The position numbers were made by a program, and so were the translations under genes. The notes below the pieces were generated by a model that saw only the letters and a list, made by a program, of their open reading frames with translations, was not told the origin of the DNA and did no database searches. Source: an uncultured Bacteroidales bacterium (lineage in GTDB: Bacteria > Bacteroidota > Bacteroidia > Bacteroidales > Muribaculaceae). From it: a stretch of DNA of 7,974 nt. The first letter of the stretch is position 1. The number at the start of each line of letters is the position of its first letter. The stretch spans positions 1 to 7,974 of the forward strand of contig CAMWQZ010000038.1 of NCBI GenBank assembly GCA_947176515.1. The letters are read 5' to 3'. Shown one piece after another: positions 1-7,239 of the stretch.

Positions 1-28
1 GTATACCTCACTCACCTATTGCAATCAT

Positions 29-42
29 AGTGTAATTACACT
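29..42. repeat. 14-base perfect palindrome downstream of the yhcG-like gene
   Basis: AGTGTAATTACACT is its own reverse complement and lies 25 bases past the stop of the nuclease gene. It can be read as a 5-base stem with an AATT loop, or as a dimeric protein-binding site belonging to a gene beyond the left edge. No T-run follows on the minus strand, so termination is doubtful. One such palindrome could occur by chance in about every second 8-kb window. Nothing else is recognisable in bases 1-66. Confidence 0.3.
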
Positions 43-66
43 TTAGGAGCTTGCCATAAATATATC

Positions 67-1146
67 TTATTCATCATCCTCATCTGATTTTTCTTTAAGG
101 AAAAAGATGGTCTTTTGACGTTCAATCTCTGCCCGTAATTGTTCAGGAGTCGGCATATAAAGCATATATTTTGACGCAAACAGATGTTCGTTGTCGTGTA
201 GGACAGAGTATCTCGCGATATCTTCATCTGTGTCGTCGCATAGCACTATGCCGATAGTTGGATTGTCGCCTTCGGTACGTTTCAATTCATCATACATACG
301 AACGTACATATCCATCTGTCCAACATCCTGATGACGTATCTTTGAGGTCTTGAGGTCAATCAAAACGTAGCACTTCAGAAATATGTTGTAGAATACCAAG
401 TCAATGTAGTAGTCCTCTTTTTCAGTATGTATATGTTGCTGACGTGCCACAAAAGCGAAGCCCTTACCAAGTTCGAGAAGGAAATTTTCAAGATTATTGA
501 TGATTGCCTGTTCAAGTTCTGACTCTCTATAAGAAGAATCCGCTGTAAACCCTAAAAACTCTCCGATTACAGGATTTTTGATAAATTCCGTTGGGTCAGG
601 GTTCTGATAGGGAGCTGTAAGTTCAAGCATCTCTTTTTTCACAAGGTCTTTGCGCTGAGAAGCAAGCAAACGAAAATAATATTGCGAACTTATGTTGCGC
701 TGTAAAGTACGTGTACTCCAATCTTGCGAAGCTGCTTCCTTTTCATACCATGCGCGAGCATCAGCGTTAAGCTCTTGGGTGAGAATGTAATAGTGCGTCC
801 AAGATAATAGTTTCTCAGATTTTCCAATCGGTGATTGGAAAATTGTCAGATGTGTTTTGTAGAATAGGACGTAACTATATAGATAGCTTTTTGTAAATCC
901 TTTCCCGTAGGCTGCTGTAAGTCGTTTGGAAAGACCTTTGATAATCGAGGCTCCATAAACGGCTCGATCTTGACCATTGAGTTCTTCTTCTGCTATAAGC
1001 TTGCCGAGTTCCCAATTCCGTTTTACCAAAGCTTCGTTGATTTGCCGATAAGCGGTTTCACGAGCTTGTTCAATGACAGAGGACGCCCTGTTATATAGAG
1101 CGTCAAGAGTTGAATCTAATGCTTTGTCTATCTTATTCGACTTCAT
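67..1146 (-). CDS. yhcG: YhcG/DUF1016-family protein with PD-(D/E)XK nuclease domain
   Basis: This 359-residue protein belongs to the YhcG (DUF1016) family: an N-terminal DUF1016_N domain (about 15-160) joined to a C-terminal PD-(D/E)XK nuclease-like domain (about 190-340). Typical N-terminal segments are ARETAYRQIN at 28-37, YGASIIKGLSKRL at 64-76, YGKGFTKSYLY at 80-90 and LLSWTHYYIL at 113-122. In the nuclease half, GKGFAFVARQ is at 227-236, Asp249 sits in YYIDLVFY and Asp264-Leu-Lys266 in VLIDLKTSK, giving the expected D...(D/E)xK pair, with VGQMDMY at 275-281 after it. The key residues look intact, so a Mg-dependent DNA nuclease is plausible. The biological role is not established; relatives are often found in type I restriction-modification and other accessory loci. 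The ATG at 1146 has no Shine-Dalgarno but sits about 35 bases after a good promoter. The protein ends in an acidic tail (KSDEDDE). GC is about 41% by hand count, lower than hemW, which weakly hints at acquisition. Confidence 0.88.
   Translation of the reverse strand: MKSNKIDKALDSTLDALYNRASSVIEQARETAYRQINEALVKRNWELGKLIAEEELNGQDRAVYGASIIKGLSKRLTAAYGKGFTKSYLYSYVLFYKTHLTIFQSPIGKSEKLLSWTHYYILTQELNADARAWYEKEAASQDWSTRTLQRNISSQYYFRLLASQRKDLVKKEMLELTAPYQNPDPTEFIKNPVIGEFLGFTADSSYRESELEQAIINNLENFLLELGKGFAFVARQQHIHTEKEDYYIDLVFYNIFLKCYVLIDLKTSKIRHQDVGQMDMYVRMYDELKRTEGDNPTIGIVLCDDTDEDIARYSVLHDNEHLFASKYMLYMPTPEQLRAEIERQKTIFFLKEKSDEDDE
819..843 (-). repeat. Perfect 11-base-arm hairpin inside the yhcG-like coding sequence
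   Basis: The minus strand reads ATTTTCCAATC, then ACC, then GATTGGAAAAT: two perfectly complementary 11-base arms with a 3-base loop. It encodes residues 102-110 (IFQSPIGKS), between the conserved YVLFYKT and LLSWTHY segments. With equal base frequencies, arms this long with a loop of ten bases or less are expected only about 0.02 times in 8 kb, although AT richness raises that. No U-tract follows, so it is not a standard terminator. Confidence 0.7.
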
Positions 1147-1156
1147 ATATTTTGTT

Positions 1157-1185
1157 TTAAAGCGTTGGTAATGAATATGCTTTAA
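1157..1185 (-). repeat. Inverted repeat spanning the predicted transcription start (possible operator or leader hairpin)
   Basis: Two perfect 7-base arms, TTAAAGC (1185-1179 on the minus strand) and GCTTTAA (1163-1157), are separated by 15 bases. The upstream arm begins two bases after the -7 element and covers the likely transcription start; the second lies in the short leader before the ATG at 1146. The placement suits a dimeric repressor site or a leader hairpin. No regulator gene is visible nearby, so function is inferred from position only. Confidence 0.35.
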
Positions 1186-1187
1186 TG

Positions 1188-1219
1188 CAAAGTTAATGTT
1201 TTTTTTCGAAACGACAAAA
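1188..1219 (-). promoter_or_regulatory. Bacteroidota-type promoter for the yhcG-like gene
   Basis: Read on the minus strand, TTTTG (1219-1215) is followed after exactly 19 bases by TAACTTTG (1195-1188). This fits the known Bacteroidota sigma-ABfr consensus of a -33 TTG/TTTG and a -7 TAnnTTTG with a spacer of about 19-21 bases. Transcription would begin near 1180-1184, giving a leader of roughly 35 bases before the ATG at 1146. The spacer is A/T-rich and contains the small palindrome TTTCGAAA (1204-1211). The site makes the nuclease gene independent of the upstream operon. Confidence 0.75.
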
Positions 1220-1263
1220 TGGATTCAACTCTTTAAAAAGGTGAAAAACAAAAGAATAGAAGG

Positions 1264-1277
1264 AGCTAAGTTTAGCT
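1264..1277 (-). terminator. Weak hairpin at the hemW stop, possible operon terminator
   Basis: On the minus strand an inverted repeat AGCTAA-AC-TTAGCT begins inside the hemW stop codon. A T-rich stretch follows (CCTTCTATTCTTTTGTTTTT, about 1244-1263), but the T run is interrupted and starts several bases after the stem. The stem is short and AT-rich (five or six pairs), so it is a poor intrinsic terminator. It is listed because it is the only candidate between the operon end and the next gene's promoter. Confidence 0.25.
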
Positions 1278-2364
1278 ATATTACGATTAGCTCGCGGAGG
1301 ATGGCGTCGGTGCGGAGCCATGATGATTCGGGGATACGGAGTCGGGAATCTTGGAGAGTCATTGTGCCGTTGGTGACGAATGGTTCGCTTGCTTTAAGAA
1401 TATAGTTGGCGCGGTCGGAAGTAAGAGTATTTATGTCGAGTCCATCGGCTGTTCGCAAAGCGGTGATTAGTTTGTCGTTGAAGCGCTCATCAGCGGTCTC
1501 CTCATCTATGACCGTAATGTCAGCAGTTCTTATGTAGGTTTTAAGGTCGTTAGTGTTAAAGCGTCTCACAGAGCCGTCGAAACTGTGAGCGCCTGGGCCA
1601 AGGCCGAGATATGGGGTTTCATTCCAGTAAGATGAGTTGTGACGCGACCTCATTCCCGGGAGAGCGAAATTAGATATCTCATAATGCTCGTAGCCAGCGT
1701 CAGCAGCGGCTTCACAAAAATATTGATACATTTCAGCCAAAATCATATCGTCGGTAGGCGTGATTTTTCCTGCGGTCATTCGTGCATAGAGAGCAGTGCC
1801 CGGTTCATACGAGAGACAATAAGCAGAAATATGGGGCAAACGGTAGGAGAGCAGTTCGGATAGTGAACGTCTCCACGATTCAATGCCTTGGCCTGGTAAA
1901 CCATATATAAGGTCGCACGAAATGTTTGTAATGCCACCATCAAGCAAGCATTTAATTGCTCGACGGGCGTCGTCGGCAGAGTGACGTCGCCCGATAGAGC
2001 GAAGTTCATCGTCGCAAAATGACTGAATGCCCATGCTAACGCGATTGACTCCTATATCGCGCCACGCCTTAACAGATACCTGATTCACATCCTCTGGATT
2101 AACCTCGATTGTAAATTCCTCTATATTGCTGAGAGGAAAGATTTTGCAAACTCGTGCAAGTCTTTCTGGCGCGATGATTGACGGGGTGCCACCACCGAAG
2201 TAGATTGTCTTGATTGGCTCATTAATTTCAGTAGAGCGACGACCGTACTCTTTTATAAGAGCATTAATCAGAGCATCGGAAGTTGTGAGATTAGGAGTAG
2301 AGAAGAAGTCGCAATAGATGCACTTGCTATGACAGAATGGAATATGGACATAAATACCGGCCAT
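1276..2364 (-). CDS. hemW: HemW heme chaperone (radical SAM, HemN-like)
   Basis: This 362-residue protein is the radical SAM-family heme chaperone HemW, formerly often annotated as oxygen-independent coproporphyrinogen III oxidase. The 4Fe-4S-binding motif CxxxCxxC is Cys11, Cys15 and Cys18, followed by DF. True HemN has a fourth Cys two positions after the third, where this protein has Phe20, which favours HemW. Other family marks are YFGGGTPS at 55-62, EVNPE at 87-91, RVSMGIQSF at 108-116, IYGLPGQ at 153-159, HYEISNFA at 227-234, the HNSSYW segment at 242-247 and YLGLGPGAHSF at 252-262. A shortened HemN C-terminal domain ends in RLRIPESSWLRTDAILRELI. The overall length is typical of HemW and shorter than HemN. 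The ATG follows the AddB-like stop after two bases (TAAACATG), making this the last gene of the operon. A weak inverted repeat overlaps its stop codon. Confidence 0.93.
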   Translation of the reverse strand: MAGIYVHIPFCHSKCIYCDFFSTPNLTTSDALINALIKEYGRRSTEINEPIKTIYFGGGTPSIIAPERLARVCKIFPLSNIEEFTIEVNPEDVNQVSVKAWRDIGVNRVSMGIQSFCDDELRSIGRRHSADDARRAIKCLLDGGITNISCDLIYGLPGQGIESWRRSLSELLSYRLPHISAYCLSYEPGTALYARMTAGKITPTDDMILAEMYQYFCEAAADAGYEHYEISNFALPGMRSRHNSSYWNETPYLGLGPGAHSFDGSVRRFNTNDLKTYIRTADITVIDEETADERFNDKLITALRTADGLDINTLTSDRANYILKASEPFVTNGTMTLQDSRLRIPESSWLRTDAILRELIVI

Positions 2365-2366
2365 GT

Positions 2367-5336
2367 TTAGAAATTGTCAAAGGTTTCAGGCTCAGTGCGA
2401 TTACACAGGTCTAAGAAAGGACAAAATTTACATGACTTGTTTTCTTCAGCTTGGTCAAAAGGCACATCCTTATTGAAAATTTCTTCAATCATGGCAAACA
2501 AATTCTTTCTAAATCCTTCCTCTACCTGGTGATAGTCTTCAATAATCTGATTGTCGACCTTGAATTCGGGAATCTTGTTTTCAGAAGCGAGTGCGCGCAG
2601 GGGATAGACTAACGGCTTGATGCTGCAATTTTCGATTATGTCGTTGTATGCAAGGCAATAAGTCAGAAGCTGGAATATCGCAGAGTCTTCGGTGTTTCCG
2701 CGCTGAAAGATTTTTTCAATGGTGGTGGGCTTCGATTTATCGGCGCCCGTTTTATAGTCAATAAAGCGCAGATGACCGGGCTGGATAATGTCTATTCGGT
2801 CAATGGCCATTCTAAAGTTAATGGTCAAGTTATCATTTATTCTCCATGGCTCTTTGACCTCTTTCTCTCCTTTTTTATAAACGAATGGCGTCAGCTGGGC
2901 ATCAATATCGAGCATTTTCTTAACGTAAGTGACAATAATTGATGCGGTCAGAGAACCTTCGGGCGGCATATTATCGGCGGAATCAATGCCTGACTTATGA
3001 TAAAACTCTTTTAAAATAACCTTCTTGACAAGATTGTCTATGAAATAATCATTGTTGCGGATTGATAAGATAATATCTTTGGTCAGCTCCTGACCTTCGT
3101 AGGGCTTATAGAGTAATTCAGCGACCTTGTGGACAATCGTACCGTAGAGCGATTGAGGTATGCCTTCTTCGATTTCATTATTGCCACGCAAATTTTTAAC
3201 GTAGGTCAGATAAAATTTCAATCTGCATTTATTATAGTCTTTCAACGCTGAGGCCGAGAGATTGATTCTGCCAATTCCACTCTTGAGATTGTCGAGCTCT
3301 TTCATCACGGCATCAGTCTTAGTGACGGTTAGGGGGACAGCCGAGCTTATTTCAGACTGAATATCAACGTTCTTTATTTTTATGAAACCTTCAGGTGCGA
3401 TATGGAGAAGCTGCGATATGTAGCGTGACGCCTCTCCGGCGCCAAAAGAGCCGGTGCGAGAGTCGTAGATTAACTTGACGCGTTTGGCGCGCGACAAAAG
3501 CCGATAGAAATAATATGTATACAATGAGTCCTGGCGATCAATGGTGTTTAGACCGTAGCCTATACGTAGATTATTTGGAATCATTGTGCGCATATAGCTT
3601 TTGCGAGGGAAGCTATTTTCATTCATCGACAGCATGATGATGTTGTCGAAGTCGAGAGCTCGTGTTTCAAGTACTCCCATTATTTGCATGCCACGCAATG
3701 GTGTGCCCTGCAGGTCAATGCGACGTGACTGCATCAATCGTTCAAACAGACCGAAATATGTGTTACCGCTCATTGTAATTGAGTAGGCCTTGATTAGATC
3801 GTTGAGTTCGCTGATGCCGTTACTGAAATAATTTAGCATCTCGATTTCAGGTAAACCACCGGGCGGCATTTTTGCGTTTTTACGCAGAGCATCGCTCAGA
3901 CCATTGATGAGATTAACCATGTAATGGCAGATTTCATTATGGTCATTATCGTTTTTCACAGGAGCGAAAAGATAAGCCAATTCGGGATAAGTCGTGCATA
4001 AATCTGATGCCTTGAGATTGAATAGTTTATCTTTTTCTATCTTGAATTTTATTTTGTCAGCTGCCTGAGGGGCTATGGCTTGAAAATGAGGGTGGGATAG
4101 GAGGTCAATAACGTCGGCATAGTAATAATGGACTTCTCCACGGATAACGCGAGAACGCATTTGCATCGAGATTATCGAGTGGAGCATAGCCGCAAAAGCC
4201 GTAGAGTTAAAAGGCACTCCCATAGTGATATTGACAGCCGGTACATTTTGGGGTATGGAGAGTAGGAGTGGTGTCAATAGACTTTCATCGGGAAGAACAA
4301 CTGCGGTGTTAATTGCGTTAGCGTTGCCAAGGATGTTGGTTTTCAACCATGATTCAAGCACCGAATTTGCAGCTTTGGTCTGTACGATACATGAAGGGAC
4401 GGGCAATACTTCAATCTCAGGTAAAGTTGCACAGATGGCTGGTTCGAAATCATCGGGCATAGGAAACAAAGATTTCAGTTTTCGCATCTGTGTTGCGAGA
4501 TAACCATCAATTGCAATTTCCATCAGTGCCGAATCAAAATCCCAGAAAAAGTCAGCCGCGCCTGCATCCTTCAAACGCTTGAATATTAAAATTTCAGAAT
4601 GAGACAAGTCGTTGAAGCCAATAAATGAGTAGCTTCGTTTGGATAAGTCCTCTTTGTCGGCATTATTTATTATTGTTGCTGCGTCGCGGTACTGGCCACC
4701 GGCGGTGTCAAAGCCCTTGGCATGAATTTCTGAGACAAACAGACGATATAAATCGCCCAGTATCTCCCAAAGATTGATAAAGCGAGCTTCAATTGAGTCG
4801 TCGTCAGTGTTATTGACGTGGGTCCAAAACTCAGTGACTGCTGCGGTCTTGGCTGTCTCACCCCAAATCTGGCGTACTACTCGTTTCTGCTCGTCATCAA
4901 GATAATCAGCATTAATTTCTTTGAAGTCCTTAAGATTTTTAAAAAGCTTGTCGGCATTGACGAGTTGACGGTCGATGTCGTCAAAGTCATCGAGAATCAT
5001 CCCGCCCCAGAAAACAAATTTATCGAAGTCGCTGAGTTGTTCCTCGCGTCCGCGCTCGGCAAGCAGCCGGCGATAGCAGTCGTAGAGCAAAAAGAGTTGC
5101 TCAAGTCGTGGCATCTCGGGACGAGTTGCAAAGCGAGCTACAAAGTTACCCATCGTGGCGAAGCGCGGCATAAACCGTGGGCGCACAGATGACTTCACTA
5201 ACTCTTCCTGCATATATTTTTTTAGGAAAAGTGCGCTACGTTTGTTGGGAAATACAAGTGTATGGTTGCCCAACTCATCGTAATGCTCGAGCAGATAGTG
5301 GGCAATGTTTTCAAGAAATTTTTTATCAGAAGTCAT
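2367..5336 (-). CDS. AddB-like helicase-fold protein with PD-(D/E)XK (RecB-type) nuclease domain
   Basis: This 989-residue protein resembles the AddB subunit of AddAB-type helicase-nucleases, which resect double-strand breaks for RecA-dependent repair. The N-terminal two-thirds has a degraded superfamily 1 helicase layout: LVFPNKRSALFLKKYM at 27-42 follows where a P-loop would be, but no GxxxxGK(T/S) exists, and the segment around 553-577 (GVLETRALDFDNIIMLSMNENSFPR) matches the conserved region near helicase motif V. The C-terminal nuclease domain (about 690-980) is intact: His736 in GTIVH, Asp846 or Asp849 in AIDRID, Asp860-Tyr-Lys862 in FIDYKTG, and the QxxxY motif Gln889-Tyr893. Four cysteines, Cys704 plus the CxxCx5C set at 969, 972 and 978, fit the iron-sulfur staple of AddB-type nucleases. 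The length is in the range expected for such proteins. The start overlaps the holB stop (ATGA), and the stop is 2 bases before hemW. The usual AddA (UvrD-like) partner is not in the window. The nuclease call is firm; the AddB role is inferred. Confidence 0.85.
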   Translation of the reverse strand: MTSDKKFLENIAHYLLEHYDELGNHTLVFPNKRSALFLKKYMQEELVKSSVRPRFMPRFATMGNFVARFATRPEMPRLEQLFLLYDCYRRLLAERGREEQLSDFDKFVFWGGMILDDFDDIDRQLVNADKLFKNLKDFKEINADYLDDEQKRVVRQIWGETAKTAAVTEFWTHVNNTDDDSIEARFINLWEILGDLYRLFVSEIHAKGFDTAGGQYRDAATIINNADKEDLSKRSYSFIGFNDLSHSEILIFKRLKDAGAADFFWDFDSALMEIAIDGYLATQMRKLKSLFPMPDDFEPAICATLPEIEVLPVPSCIVQTKAANSVLESWLKTNILGNANAINTAVVLPDESLLTPLLLSIPQNVPAVNITMGVPFNSTAFAAMLHSIISMQMRSRVIRGEVHYYYADVIDLLSHPHFQAIAPQAADKIKFKIEKDKLFNLKASDLCTTYPELAYLFAPVKNDNDHNEICHYMVNLINGLSDALRKNAKMPPGGLPEIEMLNYFSNGISELNDLIKAYSITMSGNTYFGLFERLMQSRRIDLQGTPLRGMQIMGVLETRALDFDNIIMLSMNENSFPRKSYMRTMIPNNLRIGYGLNTIDRQDSLYTYYFYRLLSRAKRVKLIYDSRTGSFGAGEASRYISQLLHIAPEGFIKIKNVDIQSEISSAVPLTVTKTDAVMKELDNLKSGIGRINLSASALKDYNKCRLKFYLTYVKNLRGNNEIEEGIPQSLYGTIVHKVAELLYKPYEGQELTKDIILSIRNNDYFIDNLVKKVILKEFYHKSGIDSADNMPPEGSLTASIIVTYVKKMLDIDAQLTPFVYKKGEKEVKEPWRINDNLTINFRMAIDRIDIIQPGHLRFIDYKTGADKSKPTTIEKIFQRGNTEDSAIFQLLTYCLAYNDIIENCSIKPLVYPLRALASENKIPEFKVDNQIIEDYHQVEEGFRKNLFAMIEEIFNKDVPFDQAEENKSCKFCPFLDLCNRTEPETFDNF

Positions 5337-6454
5337 GCTTTAAGCAGAAGTATGGTCTTGATTGCTACATCGAAAAAAACGATTTTGGCGTTTGCGTTTC
5401 CTGCGATATCAGCGCGAGCAGAGTTAACAACATCGAATAGTTTCAGCACGTTGCGCTCATTAATGAATCGGGAGAAATTGACGCTGAATGATTTCTCTTC
5501 GGGCGTAAGATAGTTCAATTGGTCAACATGCATGTTAAGGATGAAATTTTCTCGCATCATGCGTGCGCAATAGTCGAGGAAGGCTAAGCACTGTTCGCGA
5601 CCCAAAGCGGCAACGTCGACGCTCCACTGCCTGAGCAAGCCTATTTTGCGTTGGTAAGCCTTGCGCATAAGCTCAATGAAGAGGTCAAGAAAGACTTTGC
5701 GAATCTTTGAAATCTTGACAAGCGAGATTGCCTCGTTCATATTGCCAGTCGAAATATGGGCGATAGATGCGGCCGAAGCATCGTCAACCGCCATTTTCTC
5801 TCGTAGCCATGCAGCAATCTCGGCATCGTCATATCGGTTGACGGCTATGCGCTGTGTGCGAGAATATATAGTCGGCAGTATCTGACGAGGATTATTGCTT
5901 ACCATCAAGAATATTGTATCAGCGTGTGGCTCCTCTATGAGTTTCAGCATCTTATTAGCTGTGTCCTCATTCATCTTTTCTGGCAGCCAAAGCAGGACAA
6001 TCTTATATTGTGACTGGTGAGCCCTGAAATTTAACCGGCGAGTCAATTCGGCTCCTTCGTCCACGTATATTTTAGGCTGAGTGTTACCGGCTTCAAGATT
6101 AACGACCCATTGGTCGGTATCCATGAACGGATATTCAGTCATGAGGTTGCGGAATTCTGCCTGATAGTCAGCTGAGATTGTTGGCTTACCTGACTTCTTT
6201 ATGACAGGGTAGGAGAAGATTGTGTCGATATGGTTGAATGACGCATGTTGTTGACATGACGGGCACACACCGCAACTGTCGTCTCCCGACGGGTTCTCGC
6301 AATGGATATATTGAGCGAATGCGCGAGCAAGCATAAACTTTCCGGCGCCAGATGGACCTTCGAATAGCAATGCGTGAGGCAGGCGACTTGTATCTGCCAT
6401 TTCTACAAGACGCTGCTTTATGTCGGAGTGTCCTGGGATATCAGCAAATCTCAT
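5333..6454 (-). CDS. holB: DNA polymerase III subunit delta' (clamp loader)
   Basis: This 373-residue protein is the delta-prime subunit of the clamp loader, which opens the beta sliding clamp and places it on primed DNA at the replication fork. The N-terminal AAA+ fold starts with a GHSDIKQRL segment, then a P-loop-like GPSGAGKF at 33-40 in which the usual Thr/Ser is Phe, as expected of a delta-prime subunit that need not hydrolyse ATP. A zinc-binding cluster follows, with Cys52, Cys61, Cys64 and Cys67. KIVLLWLPEKMN at 151-162 sits at the Walker B position, and ANKMLKLIEEP at 166-176 is highly characteristic of DnaX/HolB proteins. The SRC motif appears as SRT at 198-200. The C-terminal third is helical and variable, as in the family. 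The start overlaps the ABC ATPase stop and the TGA overlaps the start of the AddB-like gene, both as ATGA. Gamma/tau (DnaX) is the main alternative, but the missing P-loop Thr/Ser and the length favour delta-prime. Confidence 0.93.
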   Translation of the reverse strand: MRFADIPGHSDIKQRLVEMADTSRLPHALLFEGPSGAGKFMLARAFAQYIHCENPSGDDSCGVCPSCQQHASFNHIDTIFSYPVIKKSGKPTISADYQAEFRNLMTEYPFMDTDQWVVNLEAGNTQPKIYVDEGAELTRRLNFRAHQSQYKIVLLWLPEKMNEDTANKMLKLIEEPHADTIFLMVSNNPRQILPTIYSRTQRIAVNRYDDAEIAAWLREKMAVDDASAASIAHISTGNMNEAISLVKISKIRKVFLDLFIELMRKAYQRKIGLLRQWSVDVAALGREQCLAFLDYCARMMRENFILNMHVDQLNYLTPEEKSFSVNFSRFINERNVLKLFDVVNSARADIAGNANAKIVFFDVAIKTILLLKA

Positions 6455-7239
6455 TGTTTTTGTGGCGGTTTGGTTGTGCCATTAGCTTGAACATAATGGC
6501 GCACTTGCTGAAATAATTCGGTCGCAAACACGAAGTCGTTGAGAGCTTCGTTGGCTGTGTCGTAAATCTGGCTCATGTCACCGACCCATTCGCGATGGCC
6601 CTTATTTAGGAAGAGGATATTTTCACCGATACCAAGCACAGAGTTCATGTCGTGAGTGTTTATAACGGTAGTAATGCCGTATTCGTGAGTTATATCACTC
6701 AACAGTTCGTCAATTAGAATTGAAGTTTTCGGGTCAAGCCCCGAATTAGGCTCGTCGCAGAAAAGGTACTTGGGATTGAGGGCGATGGCACGGGCAATGG
6801 CAACGCGTTTCTGCATACCGCCGGAAATTTCAGACGGATACTTGTCTTCAGCACCGGTGAGATTGACACGGTTGATGCAGAAGTGGGCGCGGTCAAGCAT
6901 TTCAGCACGGCTCATATTTGTGAACATTATGAGAGGAAACATCACATTGCCGAGCACTGTTTCTGAGTCGAAAAGGGCAGAGCCTTGGAATAGCATGCCA
7001 ATTTCTTTGCGAAGTTCCTTAACCTCGCTAAGCGACATTTTGACGAGGTCTCTGCCGTCAAAAAGGATACTGCCACTATCAGGTTGTAATAGCCCGACGA
7101 GCGATTTCATAAGCACAGTCTTACCTGAACCGCTCTGCCCGATGATGAGATTGGTTTTACCGGTGTAAAAAGTCGCACTAACGTCGTGGAGTACAGTGCG
7201 CCCGTCAAATGCTTTGACTAAATCTTTAACCTCAATCAT
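6451..7239 (-). CDS. mlaF: MlaF-type ABC transporter ATP-binding protein
   Basis: This 262-residue protein is the cytoplasmic ATPase partner of the permease encoded just upstream and would power phospholipid transport across the envelope. All ABC motifs are intact: Walker A GQSGSGKT at 34-41, Q-loop Gln85 within LFQGSALFDS (a typical MlaF-type Q-loop context), signature ISGGMQKR at 138-145, Walker B YLFCDEP at 158-164 with catalytic Glu163, D-loop SGLDP at 166-170 and switch His196 in NTHD. The length is normal for the family. The C-terminus (about 243-262) is polar, ending in TTKPPQKQ, and probably flexible. The start ATG overlaps the permease stop (ATGA), and the gene's own TGA overlaps the holB ATG in the same way, so both junctions point to translational coupling. 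No Shine-Dalgarno sequence precedes the start, as is usual in Bacteroidota. The assignment to the Mla branch rests on the paired permease and the motif contexts. Confidence 0.92.
   Translation of the reverse strand: MIEVKDLVKAFDGRTVLHDVSATFYTGKTNLIIGQSGSGKTVLMKSLVGLLQPDSGSILFDGRDLVKMSLSEVKELRKEIGMLFQGSALFDSETVLGNVMFPLIMFTNMSRAEMLDRAHFCINRVNLTGAEDKYPSEISGGMQKRVAIARAIALNPKYLFCDEPNSGLDPKTSILIDELLSDITHEYGITTVINTHDMNSVLGIGENILFLNKGHREWVGDMSQIYDTANEALNDFVFATELFQQVRHYVQANGTTKPPQKQ

Noticed and set aside
29..42. The 14-base palindrome as an intrinsic terminator of the nuclease gene
   Set aside because: There is no T-run after it and the stem is only five pairs; a palindrome of this length is not rare by chance.
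1196..1405. A short plus-strand frame starting in the intergenic gap and running into hemW
   Set aside because: It runs through the promoter region and antisense to the conserved hemW C-terminus, with no start signal or family resemblance.
1276..2364. Oxygen-independent coproporphyrinogen oxidase (HemN)
   Set aside because: The fourth cysteine of the HemN CxxxCxxCxC motif is replaced by Phe20 and the protein is shorter than HemN, so HemW fits better.
5141..5148. A second TAACTTTG on the minus strand, inside the AddB-like gene
   Set aside because: It is coding sequence (a Gly-Asn-Phe-Val stretch) and has no TTG/TTTG element at the required 19-21 base distance upstream.
4818..5192. A 124-codon open frame on the plus strand opposite the start of the AddB-like gene
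   Set aside because: It lies wholly within a strongly supported gene on the other strand and has no recognisable domain.
6770..7168. A 132-codon open frame on the plus strand opposite the MlaF ATPase gene
   Set aside because: It is a shadow: the minus-strand frame carries every ABC ATPase motif, while this translation shows no family features.
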